From NCBI GenBank assembly GCA_916988195.3, contig CAKASQ030000075.1:68226-124656 (forward strand): 56,431 nucleotides of DNA, read 5' to 3'. Positions within the stretch are counted from its first letter, which is position 1, and each line of letters opens with the position of its first letter. The stretch is from Oscillospiraceae bacterium (GTDB lineage: Bacteria > Bacillota > Clostridia > Oscillospirales > Oscillospiraceae). The notes under the pieces were generated by a model, which saw nothing but the letters and a program-made list of their open reading frames with translations, was not told the origin of the DNA and made no database searches. A program made the translations under genes and the position numbers. This document shows, piece after piece, positions 1-7,503 of this stretch.

Positions 1-1
1 G

Positions 2-286
2 AACAAGGACCACATCTGCGACTACTGCGAGAAGACGATCTCGAATCACGAAGACGCGAACAAGGACCACGTCTGCGACTACTGCGAGAAGACGATCTCG
101 AACCATGTAGATGCGAACAAGGACCACGTCTGCGACTACTGCGAGAAGACGATCTCGAATCACGAAGACGCGAACAAGGACCACGTTTGTGACTACTGCG
201 AGAAGACGATCTCGAACCATGTAGATGCGAACAAGGACCACATCTGCGACTTCTGCGAGAGGCTGATTACGAGTCATGCGGACGAG
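2..286 (+). repeat. 57-bp coding tandem repeat, five units
   Basis: Five in-frame 57-bp units (from 2, 59, 116, 173 and 230) followed by a diverged sixth at 287-343. Units alternate between endings NHEDA and NHVDA, so the real period of recent duplication is about 114 bp. The array continues upstream of the window. Confidence 0.9.
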
Positions 287-1219
287 AACCGTGACCACAT
301 CTGTGACATCTGCGAGAAGGTCATCTCCAACCACACGGGCGGCGAGGCGACCTGCACGGCGAAGGCGGTCTGCGAGCTCTGCGGCAAGGCCTACGGCGAA
401 AAGGACCCGGCCAACCACACGGGCGAGAACCGCTGGACAGCCGACGACAAGACGCACGAACGCGAATGGACGTGCTGCGGCGTGGTCACCGTGGAGACAG
501 AGGCGCACACCTTCGGCAAATGGGTGACGACAGTGAAGCCCACGGCGCATAAGAAGGGCGAAAAGGAACGCACCTGCGAGGTTTGCGGCTACACGCAGAC
601 AAAATCCGTTTCCCCGACCGGCGGCTCCGGTACGACCGACAGCGGCAAAAAACCCGCGACGGGAACCGACGACCGCCTGCCCTTCGACGATGTGAGACGC
701 GGCGACTGGTTCTATGACGACGTGCGCTACGTCTATGAAACCGGCCTCATGAACGGTACGGCAAACCGCATCTTCGCGCCGAACGTTTCCACGACGCGCG
801 CCATGATTGTCACGATTCTCTGGCGGCTCGAGGGCTCGCCGGTTGTGAATTTTGCGATGCGCTTCCGCGATGTTGTGGAAAATGCGTGGTACAGCGAGGC
901 TGTTCGTTGGGCGGCGGCAAACGGCATTGTGACCGGCTATTCCGAGAACGCTTTCGGGCCCAACGACAACATCACCCGCGAGCAGTTGGCGGCGATTCTC
1001 CACCGCTATGTAAACTACAAGGGGTACGATGTGAGCGTCGGCGAGGACACGAACATCCTGAGCTTTGACGATGTGCAGACGATTTCCGGGTATGCAGTTC
1101 CCGCCATGCAGTGGGCTTGCGGCGCAGGCCTCATGCAGGGCTCGAACCGGAAGCTTCTGCCCACCGCGCAGGCTACACGCGCACAGGTCGCGGCTATGCT
1201 GCACCGATTCCTCGGCTGA
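2..1219 (+). CDS. SLH-domain surface protein with CxxC repeats, 5' end outside window
   Basis: Only the C-terminal 405 residues are present; the frame is open from base 2 and the start lies upstream. The first ~95 residues are tandem 19-residue repeats, each with a CDYC-type CxxC and a following NH, resembling the small zinc-ribbon-like repeats of Clostridia surface proteins. A linker (~115-220) with two further CxxC pairs follows, then three SLH domains (about residues 228-280, 290-342 and 350-405), each opening with FxDV and closing with a TRAQVAAMLHR-like helix. SLH domains hold proteins to the cell-wall polymer outside the membrane, so this is a wall-bound surface protein. Its ligand or activity must lie in the missing part. 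A strong terminator follows. Confidence 0.9.
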   Translation, partial: NKDHICDYCEKTISNHEDANKDHVCDYCEKTISNHVDANKDHVCDYCEKTISNHEDANKDHVCDYCEKTISNHVDANKDHICDFCERLITSHADENRDHICDICEKVISNHTGGEATCTAKAVCELCGKAYGEKDPANHTGENRWTADDKTHEREWTCCGVVTVETEAHTFGKWVTTVKPTAHKKGEKERTCEVCGYTQTKSVSPTGGSGTTDSGKKPATGTDDRLPFDDVRRGDWFYDDVRYVYETGLMNGTANRIFAPNVSTTRAMIVTILWRLEGSPVVNFAMRFRDVVENAWYSEAVRWAAANGIVTGYSENAFGPNDNITREQLAAILHRYVNYKGYDVSVGEDTNILSFDDVQTISGYAVPAMQWACGAGLMQGSNRKLLPTAQATRAQVAAMLHRFLG

Positions 1220-1238
1220 TACCCAAGCACTTAGAAAC

Positions 1239-1280
1239 GAGCACCGGCCTGCATCAGGCCGGTGCTCTTCACGTTTTTGT
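1239..1280 (+). terminator. Rho-independent terminator after SLH gene
   Basis: A perfect 13-bp stem (1239-1251 with 1255-1267) with a CAT loop lies 20 bases after the stop codon. The T-rich tail is interrupted (TTCACGTTTTTG). Confidence 0.85.
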
Positions 1281-1294
1281 AATATTTTTAGATT

Positions 1295-1447
1295 CGCGTA
1301 GGGGGCGATGCCCACATCGCCTCGGCGGAATCATCCGTTTTGACGAAAATTCTCGGCGAATTCGGTAGTTCCCAATGGGTCGATGTAGGCATCGACCCCT
1401 ACGAGGGGAGGGAAAACCGATGTGGGCATCGCCCCCTACGCGAGAAG
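1295..1447. repeat. TA-bounded inverted-repeat element, copy R1
   Basis: The ends are a perfect 23-bp inverted repeat (1297-1319 and 1418-1440), with TA at 1299-1300 and 1437-1438. An extra near-copy of the right end lies at 1381-1403. Relatives occur near 13.7, 13.8, 27.9 and 56.2 kb. No coding capacity was seen. It fills most of the gap between the SLH gene and the aldo/keto reductase. Confidence 0.8.
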
Positions 1448-1508
1448 GAAAGGTCAACACGGGCATCAGCCCTATGAGTTTTGTAAGCGTCAAACCGGAG
1501 ATTATACT

Positions 1509-1536
1509 TTGCTTTTTCCGGCATTTTTGGTATACT
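1509..1536 (+). promoter_or_regulatory. Sigma-A-like promoter for aldo/keto reductase
   Basis: TTGCTT (1509-1514), 16 bases, TATACT (1531-1536). It lies just upstream of the AAAGGAGGAG ribosome site at 1551-1560. Confidence 0.6.
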
Positions 1537-1566
1537 GGACGTAGATAAATAAAGGAGGAGACTTCC

Positions 1567-2595
1567 ATGAACAAGATCACGCTTGGCAAGACGGGGCTTG
1601 TCATTGAGAAAAACGGCCTTGGCTGCCTGCCCATCCAGCGCATCAGCGAACAGGACGCCGTGTATCTGCTGCACAAGGCGTATGACGGCGGCATCAATTT
1701 TTACGACACGGCGCGCGCGTATTCTGACAGTGAGCAGAAGGTCGGCGCGGCGTTCTCCGGCATGCGAGATAAGGTCGTTCTTGCGACAAAGACGGCCGCA
1801 CAGACATCAAGCGAAATGTGGAAGGATCTGGAGACAAGCCTTCGCACGCTGAAAACCGATTATATTGATATCTACCAGTTCCACAACCCCTCCTTCTGTC
1901 CAAGACCCGGCGGAGAGGACGGGCTGTATGACGCGGCGCTCGAGGCAAAGAAGCAGGGCAAGATCCGCCACATTTCACTCTCAAACCACCGTCTTCTGGT
2001 TGCGCACGAGGCGATCGACTCCGGACTCTACGCAACGCTCCAGTTCCCGTTCAGCTATCTGGCGGGCGCGCAGGAGCTGGAGCTTGTGCAGAAGTGCCGC
2101 GAGACGGGAATGGGCTTCATCGCGATGAAGGGCATGGCGGGCGGCCTCATCCGTGACGGCCTGACGGCCTCGGCATGGATGCAGACGCAGGAGGGCGTGG
2201 TTCCCATCTGGGGCGTACAGCGCGAATGCGAGCTCGATCAGTTCCTCCAGTGCATCCGCGAGGGTGCGGAGCTTACGGACGAGCGCAGGGCGAGAATTGA
2301 GCAGGACCGCAAGGAGCTGCGCGGCGGGTTCTGCCGGGGCTGCGGATACTGCATGCCGTGTCCGGCCGGAATTGAGATCAACCAGTGCGCGCGCATTTCC
2401 CTTATGGTCCGAAGAGCGCCCGCGGCTGAATGGCTGACCGAAGAGTGGCAGCAGAAGATGCACCAGATCGAAAACTGCCTGCACTGCGGGCAGTGTATGT
2501 CCAAGTGCCCCTACGGGCTCAACACGCCCGAGCTGCTGCAGGCAAACTATGAGGACTACTGGAAGGTTCTGGCGGAAAGCAAGAAGAGCAAATAA
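1567..2595 (+). CDS. Aldo/keto reductase with C-terminal 4Fe-4S ferredoxin module
   Basis: 342 residues. The N-terminal ~260 form an aldo/keto reductase TIM barrel: TGLVIEKNGLGC near the start, the GGINFYDTARAYSDSE segment carrying the catalytic Asp and Tyr, then TKT and LSNH. The C-terminus adds two ferredoxin-like cysteine clusters (CRGCGYCMPCPAG near 255 and CLHCGQCMSKCPYG near 307). This domain order defines a cytoplasmic NAD(P)H- or ferredoxin-linked oxidoreductase family common in anaerobes; the substrate cannot be read from sequence. The start is fixed by AAAGGAGGAG six bases upstream. The stop overlaps the next start (TAATG), so the DUF3786 gene is translationally coupled. Confidence 0.9.
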   Translation: MNKITLGKTGLVIEKNGLGCLPIQRISEQDAVYLLHKAYDGGINFYDTARAYSDSEQKVGAAFSGMRDKVVLATKTAAQTSSEMWKDLETSLRTLKTDYIDIYQFHNPSFCPRPGGEDGLYDAALEAKKQGKIRHISLSNHRLLVAHEAIDSGLYATLQFPFSYLAGAQELELVQKCRETGMGFIAMKGMAGGLIRDGLTASAWMQTQEGVVPIWGVQRECELDQFLQCIREGAELTDERRARIEQDRKELRGGFCRGCGYCMPCPAGIEINQCARISLMVRRAPAAEWLTEEWQQKMHQIENCLHCGQCMSKCPYGLNTPELLQANYEDYWKVLAESKKSK

Positions 2596-3200
2596 TGGAA
2601 AACCGGCAGTTTGAACGTATGCTGGAGGCCGCACGGTCGCGGCTTTTGCGGCACGTGCCGGAAGAGATTTCTGAGAAGGCCGGTGTGCGGTATGAAAACG
2701 GCGCATTTTGGGTGCGGACGTTTGGAAGGTGTGTCGAGGTTCAATGGCCGGACGGCAAAATCACGCCGCCTGTTTCCAAGTGGCACGCGCTGACGCTGCT
2801 GCATTATCTCGACCTCGCAGACGGAACGCCTCTGACCGGCAAAACGATCACATTTTCCCAATACAAGGACGGCCTTGTTCGCGGCGGCGGACTGGACCGG
2901 AACACGGAGCTGATCGTCAGGCGCGATCTGGGTGTGCTGCCGCGGGAGGAACTGGCGCGTCGGTGCGAAGCATTAGGCGCGGAGCTTCTGCCGTCCAACG
3001 CGGATTTCTGCGCGCGGTTCGATTTTGCGCCAAGGTACCCGGTATGGCTCAAGGTCTGGTTCGCGGACGAGGAGTTCCCCGCGTCCGGAAGGCTTCTGGT
3101 TGATGAGAGCGCGCCGAACTATCTGACGATTGAGGATGCAGTGACTGTGGGCTCACTGATTCTGGATTGCTTGACCGGTGCGCAGCACTGGGCGGAATAA
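2595..3200 (+). CDS. DUF3786 family protein
   Basis: 201 residues, soluble, with no signal or membrane segment. The sequence fits the DUF3786 family of anaerobes, whose function is unknown: an early WVRTFGR segment, a WHALTLLHYL helix, a conserved TFSQYKDGLVRGGG stretch and an aspartate-rich end. It overlaps the aldo/keto reductase stop by one base and has no promoter of its own, so the two are very likely made together. DUF3786 genes often sit beside iron-sulfur or corrinoid proteins, which agrees with the ferredoxin-bearing partner here, but no function is assigned. Confidence 0.75.
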   Translation: MENRQFERMLEAARSRLLRHVPEEISEKAGVRYENGAFWVRTFGRCVEVQWPDGKITPPVSKWHALTLLHYLDLADGTPLTGKTITFSQYKDGLVRGGGLDRNTELIVRRDLGVLPREELARRCEALGAELLPSNADFCARFDFAPRYPVWLKVWFADEEFPASGRLLVDESAPNYLTIEDAVTVGSLILDCLTGAQHWAE

Positions 3201-3230
3201 ACCGATATTCAGAAACCTGGAAAATAAAAA

Positions 3231-3287
3231 AGCTTCTCGCACGCAAAACCACGCGTTTGTGGTACGGTGCGGGAAGCTATTTTTTAT
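3231..3287. terminator. Bidirectional terminator between convergent genes
   Basis: A 12-bp stem (3231-3242 with 3267-3278, one G-T pair) is flanked by A-rich sequence on the left and ATTTTTTAT on the right. It can therefore stop both the DUF3786 transcript and the convergent minus-strand gene. Confidence 0.8.
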
Positions 3288-3293
3288 GCCGGG

Positions 3294-4013
3294 TCATCCG
3301 CGCAGCAGGAGAACGAGCTCGAGAAGGCCGTAGACGATCGGCTGATGCAGGAGGTAAATGAACAGCGACTGCCGCCCGCACCAGCAGAAAAAGCGGGCGA
3401 CGGGCGTTTTTTGAAACGAGCCGGGAAGAAGCGTCTTCTTTTCGCGGTAGGCTGTTTTGCCGATGGCCGCGCCAATTAAAAAGTAGCCCAGCTGCGGGAA
3501 GAGGGGGAAATAGTCGCTCGATGTGAAGCCCTCGTAGGTGAGCCCCAGCGGGAAAAGCCAGTGCTGCGGGACGACTACGCCCCGGATGGCGTAGCCCGTA
3601 ATGGCAATGGCAAGTCCGAGGAGCGCGAGCGCGGCTGGCGGGAGCTTTTTGAACGCGGGATAGACGAGCATACACACGCCAAGAAGATGCAGAACGCCAA
3701 ATTTTACGACCACGTCCGCGCCGGACATCCCGAGCCGGTACATGCCGTAGGTCACGGCGGTAATGAGCATGCCGCACGCGAAGACGATCAGACCCCGCCG
3801 GACGCTTTTCGAGCCCAGCGTCACGCAAACGCCCGAGAGGACCACGAAAATCGCCCCGCCGTATTCCTGAAGGAAGACGTACCACGCCGGGAGCGTCAGA
3901 TCGAGCCCGCCGAAAAACGACAGGTCAAAGAGAAAATGCACGACGATCACGCACAGGATGCATACGCCGCGCAGCGCGTCCAGCTCCCAGATGCGCGGCT
4001 TGGAATTTGCCAT
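3294..4013 (-). CDS. DUF1624/HGSNAT-like multi-pass membrane protein
   Basis: 239 residues from the chosen start, about seven membrane helices. It opens with RIWELDALRGVCILCVIVVHFLFD, the signature of the DUF1624 (heparan-alpha-glucosaminide N-acetyltransferase-like, YeiB-related) family, and ends with a helix containing LLHQP. The family is thought to move acyl groups across the membrane onto glycans; the substrate here is unknown. An in-frame ATG at 4028 overlaps the GGGAGGA ribosome site, so the ATG at 4013, seven bases after it, is the better start. It lies downstream of the acyl-CoA synthetase on the same strand, across a short hairpin. Confidence 0.8.
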   Translation of the reverse strand: MANSKPRIWELDALRGVCILCVIVVHFLFDLSFFGGLDLTLPAWYVFLQEYGGAIFVVLSGVCVTLGSKSVRRGLIVFACGMLITAVTYGMYRLGMSGADVVVKFGVLHLLGVCMLVYPAFKKLPPAALALLGLAIAITGYAIRGVVVPQHWLFPLGLTYEGFTSSDYFPLFPQLGYFLIGAAIGKTAYREKKTLLPGSFQKTPVARFFCWCGRQSLFIYLLHQPIVYGLLELVLLLRG

Positions 4014-4036
4014 GAAGAGTCCTCCCATAGAACAGG

Positions 4037-4058
4037 TGCGAGCCCAAAGGCTCGCACG
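4037..4058 (-). terminator. Intercistronic hairpin without clear U-tract
   Basis: A perfect 9-bp stem (4037-4045 and 4050-4058) with a four-base loop lies between the acyl-CoA synthetase stop and the DUF1624 gene. No T-run follows on either strand, so it may be a processing or stability element rather than a full terminator. Confidence 0.45.
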
Positions 4059-4073
4059 TTGTTGGATGTTACG

Positions 4074-5852
4074 TTACTTGTTTTCGGAAGCGTCCTGCGC
4101 GGCCTGCACAGCCTCCTGTGTGGCCTGACGGTCGGCCTCTTCCTCCTCGAGAATACGGTAGGCGACCTTGCCGACCAGCGTCTTGGGAAGCTCGTCGCGG
4201 AATTCGATGTCATACGGCATGGCGTATTTCGCGATGTGCTGGCGGCAGTAGTCGAGAAGCTCCTTTTTCGTCTCGTCGTTTGCCTCGAAGCCCGGGCGGA
4301 GCACGACGAAGGCCTTGACCTTCTGCACCTTATACGGGTCCTTCACGCCGATGACGCAGGACAGAAGCACCTTCTCATGGCCGTCGATGATGTTCTCCAG
4401 CTGGCCAGGATAGACGTTGTAGCCGGAGGTGATGATCATGCGCTTCATGCGCTGCGAGAAGAAGACGAAGCCGTCCTCATCCATCTTGCCGAGGTCGCCC
4501 GTGTGGAGCCAGATGCGGCCGTCCTCATGGCGGCGGAGCGTGTTGGCCGTTTCCTCGGGGTTATCGACGTAGCGCAGCATGACGGACGGGCCCGAGATGC
4601 AGATTTCGCCCTCGAAGTTTGCATCTAACTCTTCGGTCGTGCCGGGCTTGACAATCTTGTAATACGTATCGGGGAAGGGAACGCCGATGGAGCCCACGCG
4701 GTTATAGTTTTTCGGGGTCAGGCAGCTGGCTGTGACGCACTCGGTGAGGCCGTAGCCCTGCCGGATCTGCACAGACGCGTTGTGCGCCTTGAGGAACTCG
4801 TCGACCTTCTTTTTGAGCTCAATGGACAGGCTGTCGCCGCCGCAGAACACGCCCTTGAGGCAGCTGAGGTCCGCATTTTCCAGCTTATCCGCGCGCAGCA
4901 GCGCCTCAAAGAGCGTCGGAACGCCGGGGATGATGTTGGGCTGCTTTTTGATCAGCAGATCGGCGTATGTTGCGACGTTGAATTTCGGAACGAGGATGCA
5001 GCACGCGCCGCCAATTAACGCCGTGTGGATGCCGATGCCGAGGCCGAAGCCGTGGAATACGGGCATGACGGAGAGCATCTTGAGCCCGTTGATGGGGGCA
5101 AAGCCGGAGGCCGCAATGGTCTGAAGGCCGAGGGCATTGAAGTTCATGTTGGACAGAAGAATGCCCTTCGTGGTGCCGGTCGTGCCGCCGGAATACAGAA
5201 TCGAAGCGCCGTCCTCGGGCTTCTGCGCATTTTTGGGAAGATATGCGTTCAGTTTTTTGCCCTTGCGGAGGAAATCTTTCCACCAGATGTAATTGCCCTT
5301 GCGCTCAGGGTGCGGATATTTCCGGCCGGCCGTCAGTGCGTAGCCCAGCGCCAGATGCGGGAAGAGCTCGTCTTCAATTTTCGCGATGATGAGCTTCGTG
5401 TCCGGATTGTCAAGCTCCGGCATGATCGGAGCAATTTTGCCGTAGAACTGGTCGAGGGTCAAAATTGCTTTGGATTTTGAGAAGTTCAGATAGAACTTGA
5501 TTTCGCCCGCCGCGGACAGCGGATGGATCATGTTGGACACCGCGCCGATGCGGTTGAGCGCGTAGAAGCTGTCGACGGCCTGCGGGCAGTTCGGCATGCA
5601 GATCGTCACGCGGTCGCCCTTCTGGATGCCGAGCGCCATGTAGGCTTTCGCGGCGGCGTCAATCTTCTGCATGAATTCCGCGTACGTCGTTTTTTTGCCC
5701 ATGAACTCGTAGGCGTAGTTCTTGGGGTATTTGTCGGCGGCGGACTTCACCATCTCATAGATGGTTTTCTGCGGATATTTGAGGTGCTGCGGCGTGTCAC
5801 CGTAGTATTTGAGCCAGGGAGCGGAAGAGGAAATGCTCATTGGGTTGTTCAT
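4074..5852 (-). CDS. Acyl-CoA synthetase (AMP-forming), long-chain fatty acid CoA ligase type
   Basis: 592 residues, ANL superfamily. Visible motifs are the phosphate loop YSGGTTGTTKG (about 219-229), YGLTE, the hinge-region GDLGKMDEDGFVFF and the catalytic lysine in PKTLVGKV near the C-terminus. It activates a carboxylic acid to acyl-AMP and then acyl-CoA in the cytoplasm; overall similarity is to medium/long-chain ligases (FadD-like), but chain length cannot be told. The final ~25 residues are a charged Glu/Gln/Ala tail. AAAGG directly abuts the ATG at 5852, and the in-frame ATG at 5840 has better spacing, so translation may begin there. A clear promoter lies at 5895-5923. Confidence 0.9.
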   Translation of the reverse strand: MNNPMSISSSAPWLKYYGDTPQHLKYPQKTIYEMVKSAADKYPKNYAYEFMGKKTTYAEFMQKIDAAAKAYMALGIQKGDRVTICMPNCPQAVDSFYALNRIGAVSNMIHPLSAAGEIKFYLNFSKSKAILTLDQFYGKIAPIMPELDNPDTKLIIAKIEDELFPHLALGYALTAGRKYPHPERKGNYIWWKDFLRKGKKLNAYLPKNAQKPEDGASILYSGGTTGTTKGILLSNMNFNALGLQTIAASGFAPINGLKMLSVMPVFHGFGLGIGIHTALIGGACCILVPKFNVATYADLLIKKQPNIIPGVPTLFEALLRADKLENADLSCLKGVFCGGDSLSIELKKKVDEFLKAHNASVQIRQGYGLTECVTASCLTPKNYNRVGSIGVPFPDTYYKIVKPGTTEELDANFEGEICISGPSVMLRYVDNPEETANTLRRHEDGRIWLHTGDLGKMDEDGFVFFSQRMKRMIITSGYNVYPGQLENIIDGHEKVLLSCVIGVKDPYKVQKVKAFVVLRPGFEANDETKKELLDYCRQHIAKYAMPYDIEFRDELPKTLVGKVAYRILEEEEADRQATQEAVQAAQDASENK

Positions 5853-5894
5853 CCTTTCGTATTGAAATCACACCTGCGCGTTTAACGCGCCACC

Positions 5895-5923
5895 ATTATA
5901 CAGGAAAAGCCCTGAAAAGGCAA
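5895..5923 (-). promoter_or_regulatory. Sigma-A promoter for acyl-CoA synthetase
   Basis: Read on the minus strand: TTGCCT, 17 bases, TATAAT. The leader contains a short GC palindrome at 5876-5890. Confidence 0.8.
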
Positions 5924-5929
5924 TCTAAC

Positions 5930-6170
5930 CTGTCAAAAAAGCTGACGCTTTTTCGACAGTGGGACTGCACCTCGACTGCGCGCAAGCTTTTCACGCTCCG
6001 CGTGAAAAGCTCACACTTGCGAGGTGATCGGTATGTTTACCCGCAAGGGGCACGCGACATCCGTAAGCGGTAAAACCGCTAACGGCTGTCCTGTCCGGTC
6101 GGCAGAGCCGCCGGATAACATGGATTTCTAATTTATTTCGCCCTGCGGGGCGAAACTCTACGAGGTTTTA
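5930..6170. repeat. Multi-hairpin structured repeat, copy A (with extra module)
   Basis: Stem-loops in order on the plus strand: 5930-5942/5947-5959; an outer stem 5968-5974/6020-6026 enclosing a 12-bp hairpin 5985-5996/6000-6011; a CCGG..CGGC hairpin at 6095-6114; and a TTTCGCCC/GGGCGAAA hairpin at 6137-6156. It ends CTCTACGAGGTTTT, abutting the stop codon of the DUF362 gene. Unlike other copies it carries a 56-bp insertion (6039-6094) that itself folds (GACA..TGTC around CCGTAAGCGG/CCGCTAACGG). Confidence 0.85.
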
Positions 6171-7319
6171 TTGATTGAGAAGCCGCGCGATAAACGGCCG
6201 GGAAACGCCCATTGCGCCCTTGGGGCAGAACTCCTGACAGCAGAAGCAGTGGATGCAGGCCTTGCGGTCGATCGTGGGAAGCTTGTTTTCCATCCGGATG
6301 GCTTTGGCAGGACAGATCTTCGCGCACTTGCCGCAGCCGATGCATTCGTTTTTCTTCACCTTCGGACAGGGAGTCAGCGCCTGGAACATGATCTTATCGA
6401 CGACTTTTCCGATGGCGCCGGTTCCGGCCTTGTGGAAAAAGACGCTCGACTGGGCGGGCATGGTTTTAAAATCGGGAACGATAAACCGTTCGGGTTCTCC
6501 CGCAATCTCCAGTTCTTCCGCCGTCTGCGGGATCAGTCCGCGCACGCGCGCGGCTTGCAGGGTCGGGACGTCGTCTGCCGTGAGGCCAATGAGCTTGGCA
6601 GCGAGAAGGTCGAGCTTCGAGGGAGATTCGGCGGCCAGAATCGCTCCGATTTCGCGAGGCGAGCCCTGCGTGGGGCCGTTTCCCTCCATGCCGACAATCG
6701 CGTCGCAGATGCAGATGCGAGGCTTAAAATACGTCGAGAGGTCGATCAGCATGTTCGAAAAGTCGGAGATCTGCGGGTATTTATAGTGGTACTCCGGCTT
6801 CATCGTGCCGGGAATCACGCCAAAGTAATTTTTGACGGCGTTTGTCATGCCCATCATGCCGTGGGTCTTGAGCTTGCAGAAGTCGATGATCGCGTCTGCC
6901 CCATCGAGGTAGGCGGTATAGGTGAATTTCTTTGCGCAGACGGCCTCCGGGAACGAAGCGTCGGACTGCGAAAAGTCCTGATTGAGCTCCGCGCCGGCGG
7001 CTTCGCAGTCATGCATGCCGCTGACGTCATATACGTGGTTCAGGTGCGCGGCCGTATAGAGTCCGCCGGGGCTGTCTCCGAGAAGGACGCTTGCGCCGCG
7101 TTCCCGCAGCATTTTCGTCAGCTCGCAAAGAAGCATTGGGTGCGTCGTGGCCGCCTGCTCAGGCTTCATGGCCGAGACAAGGTTGACCTTGACGACAACG
7201 CGCATGCCTTCTTTCACCCAGTCCAGCCCACCAAACGGGGCGAGCGCCTGCGTGAGCGCAGTTCGGCAAACATCTGCGTCATAGCTTTTGCAGGGAACAA
7301 TCGAAACATCGACAGCCAT
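6168..7319 (-). CDS. DUF362 protein with 2x4Fe-4S ferredoxin domain
   Basis: 383 residues. The N-terminal ~300 match the DUF362 family (VVVKVNLV, GDSPGG, KLKTHGMMGMTNAVKNYFGVIPG, D-A-I-V-G-M-E-G-N-G-P). The C-terminus has a bacterial ferredoxin pair, CIGCGKCAKICPAKA and CIHCFCCQEFCPKGA. The family is widespread in anaerobes and its reaction is unknown; an electron-transfer role is inferred from the clusters. The reading frame stays open upstream to 7505, but GGAGG seven bases before 7319 and a promoter at 7351-7379 place the start at 7319. It is divergent from the LCP gene. Confidence 0.85.
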   Translation of the reverse strand: MAVDVSIVPCKSYDADVCRTALTQALAPFGGLDWVKEGMRVVVKVNLVSAMKPEQAATTHPMLLCELTKMLRERGASVLLGDSPGGLYTAAHLNHVYDVSGMHDCEAAGAELNQDFSQSDASFPEAVCAKKFTYTAYLDGADAIIDFCKLKTHGMMGMTNAVKNYFGVIPGTMKPEYHYKYPQISDFSNMLIDLSTYFKPRICICDAIVGMEGNGPTQGSPREIGAILAAESPSKLDLLAAKLIGLTADDVPTLQAARVRGLIPQTAEELEIAGEPERFIVPDFKTMPAQSSVFFHKAGTGAIGKVVDKIMFQALTPCPKVKKNECIGCGKCAKICPAKAIRMENKLPTIDRKACIHCFCCQEFCPKGAMGVSRPFIARLLNQ

Positions 7320-7350
7320 ATCTGATCCTCCAAGGCTCAAAAGTACGTCT

Positions 7351-7379
7351 ATGATACCATACCTGCTGGGAAAATTCAA
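7351..7379 (-). promoter_or_regulatory. Sigma-A promoter for DUF362 gene
   Basis: Minus strand: TTGAAT, 17 bases, TATCAT. It faces away from the LCP promoter at 7407-7435. Confidence 0.75.
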
Positions 7380-7406
7380 ACCAAATACGCGCCATAAAAG
7401 CAGATG

Positions 7407-7435
7407 TTTACAAAACGGTAAAGATCTGATATAAT
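7407..7435 (+). promoter_or_regulatory. Sigma-A promoter for LCP gene
   Basis: TTTACA (7407-7412), 17 bases, TATAAT (7430-7435): near consensus with ideal spacing. Confidence 0.85.
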
Positions 7436-7503
7436 AAAGTGTCATTTTGTATGAATTTCGCAGAAGGCGGCGCTTGGCTGCTTCTGAGAAAGGAGAAACC
7501 TGC

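Noticed and set aside
2-343. Regularly spaced 57-bp repeats that could be mistaken for a CRISPR array
   Set aside because: The repeats are contiguous without unique spacers and are read through in frame by the surface-protein gene.
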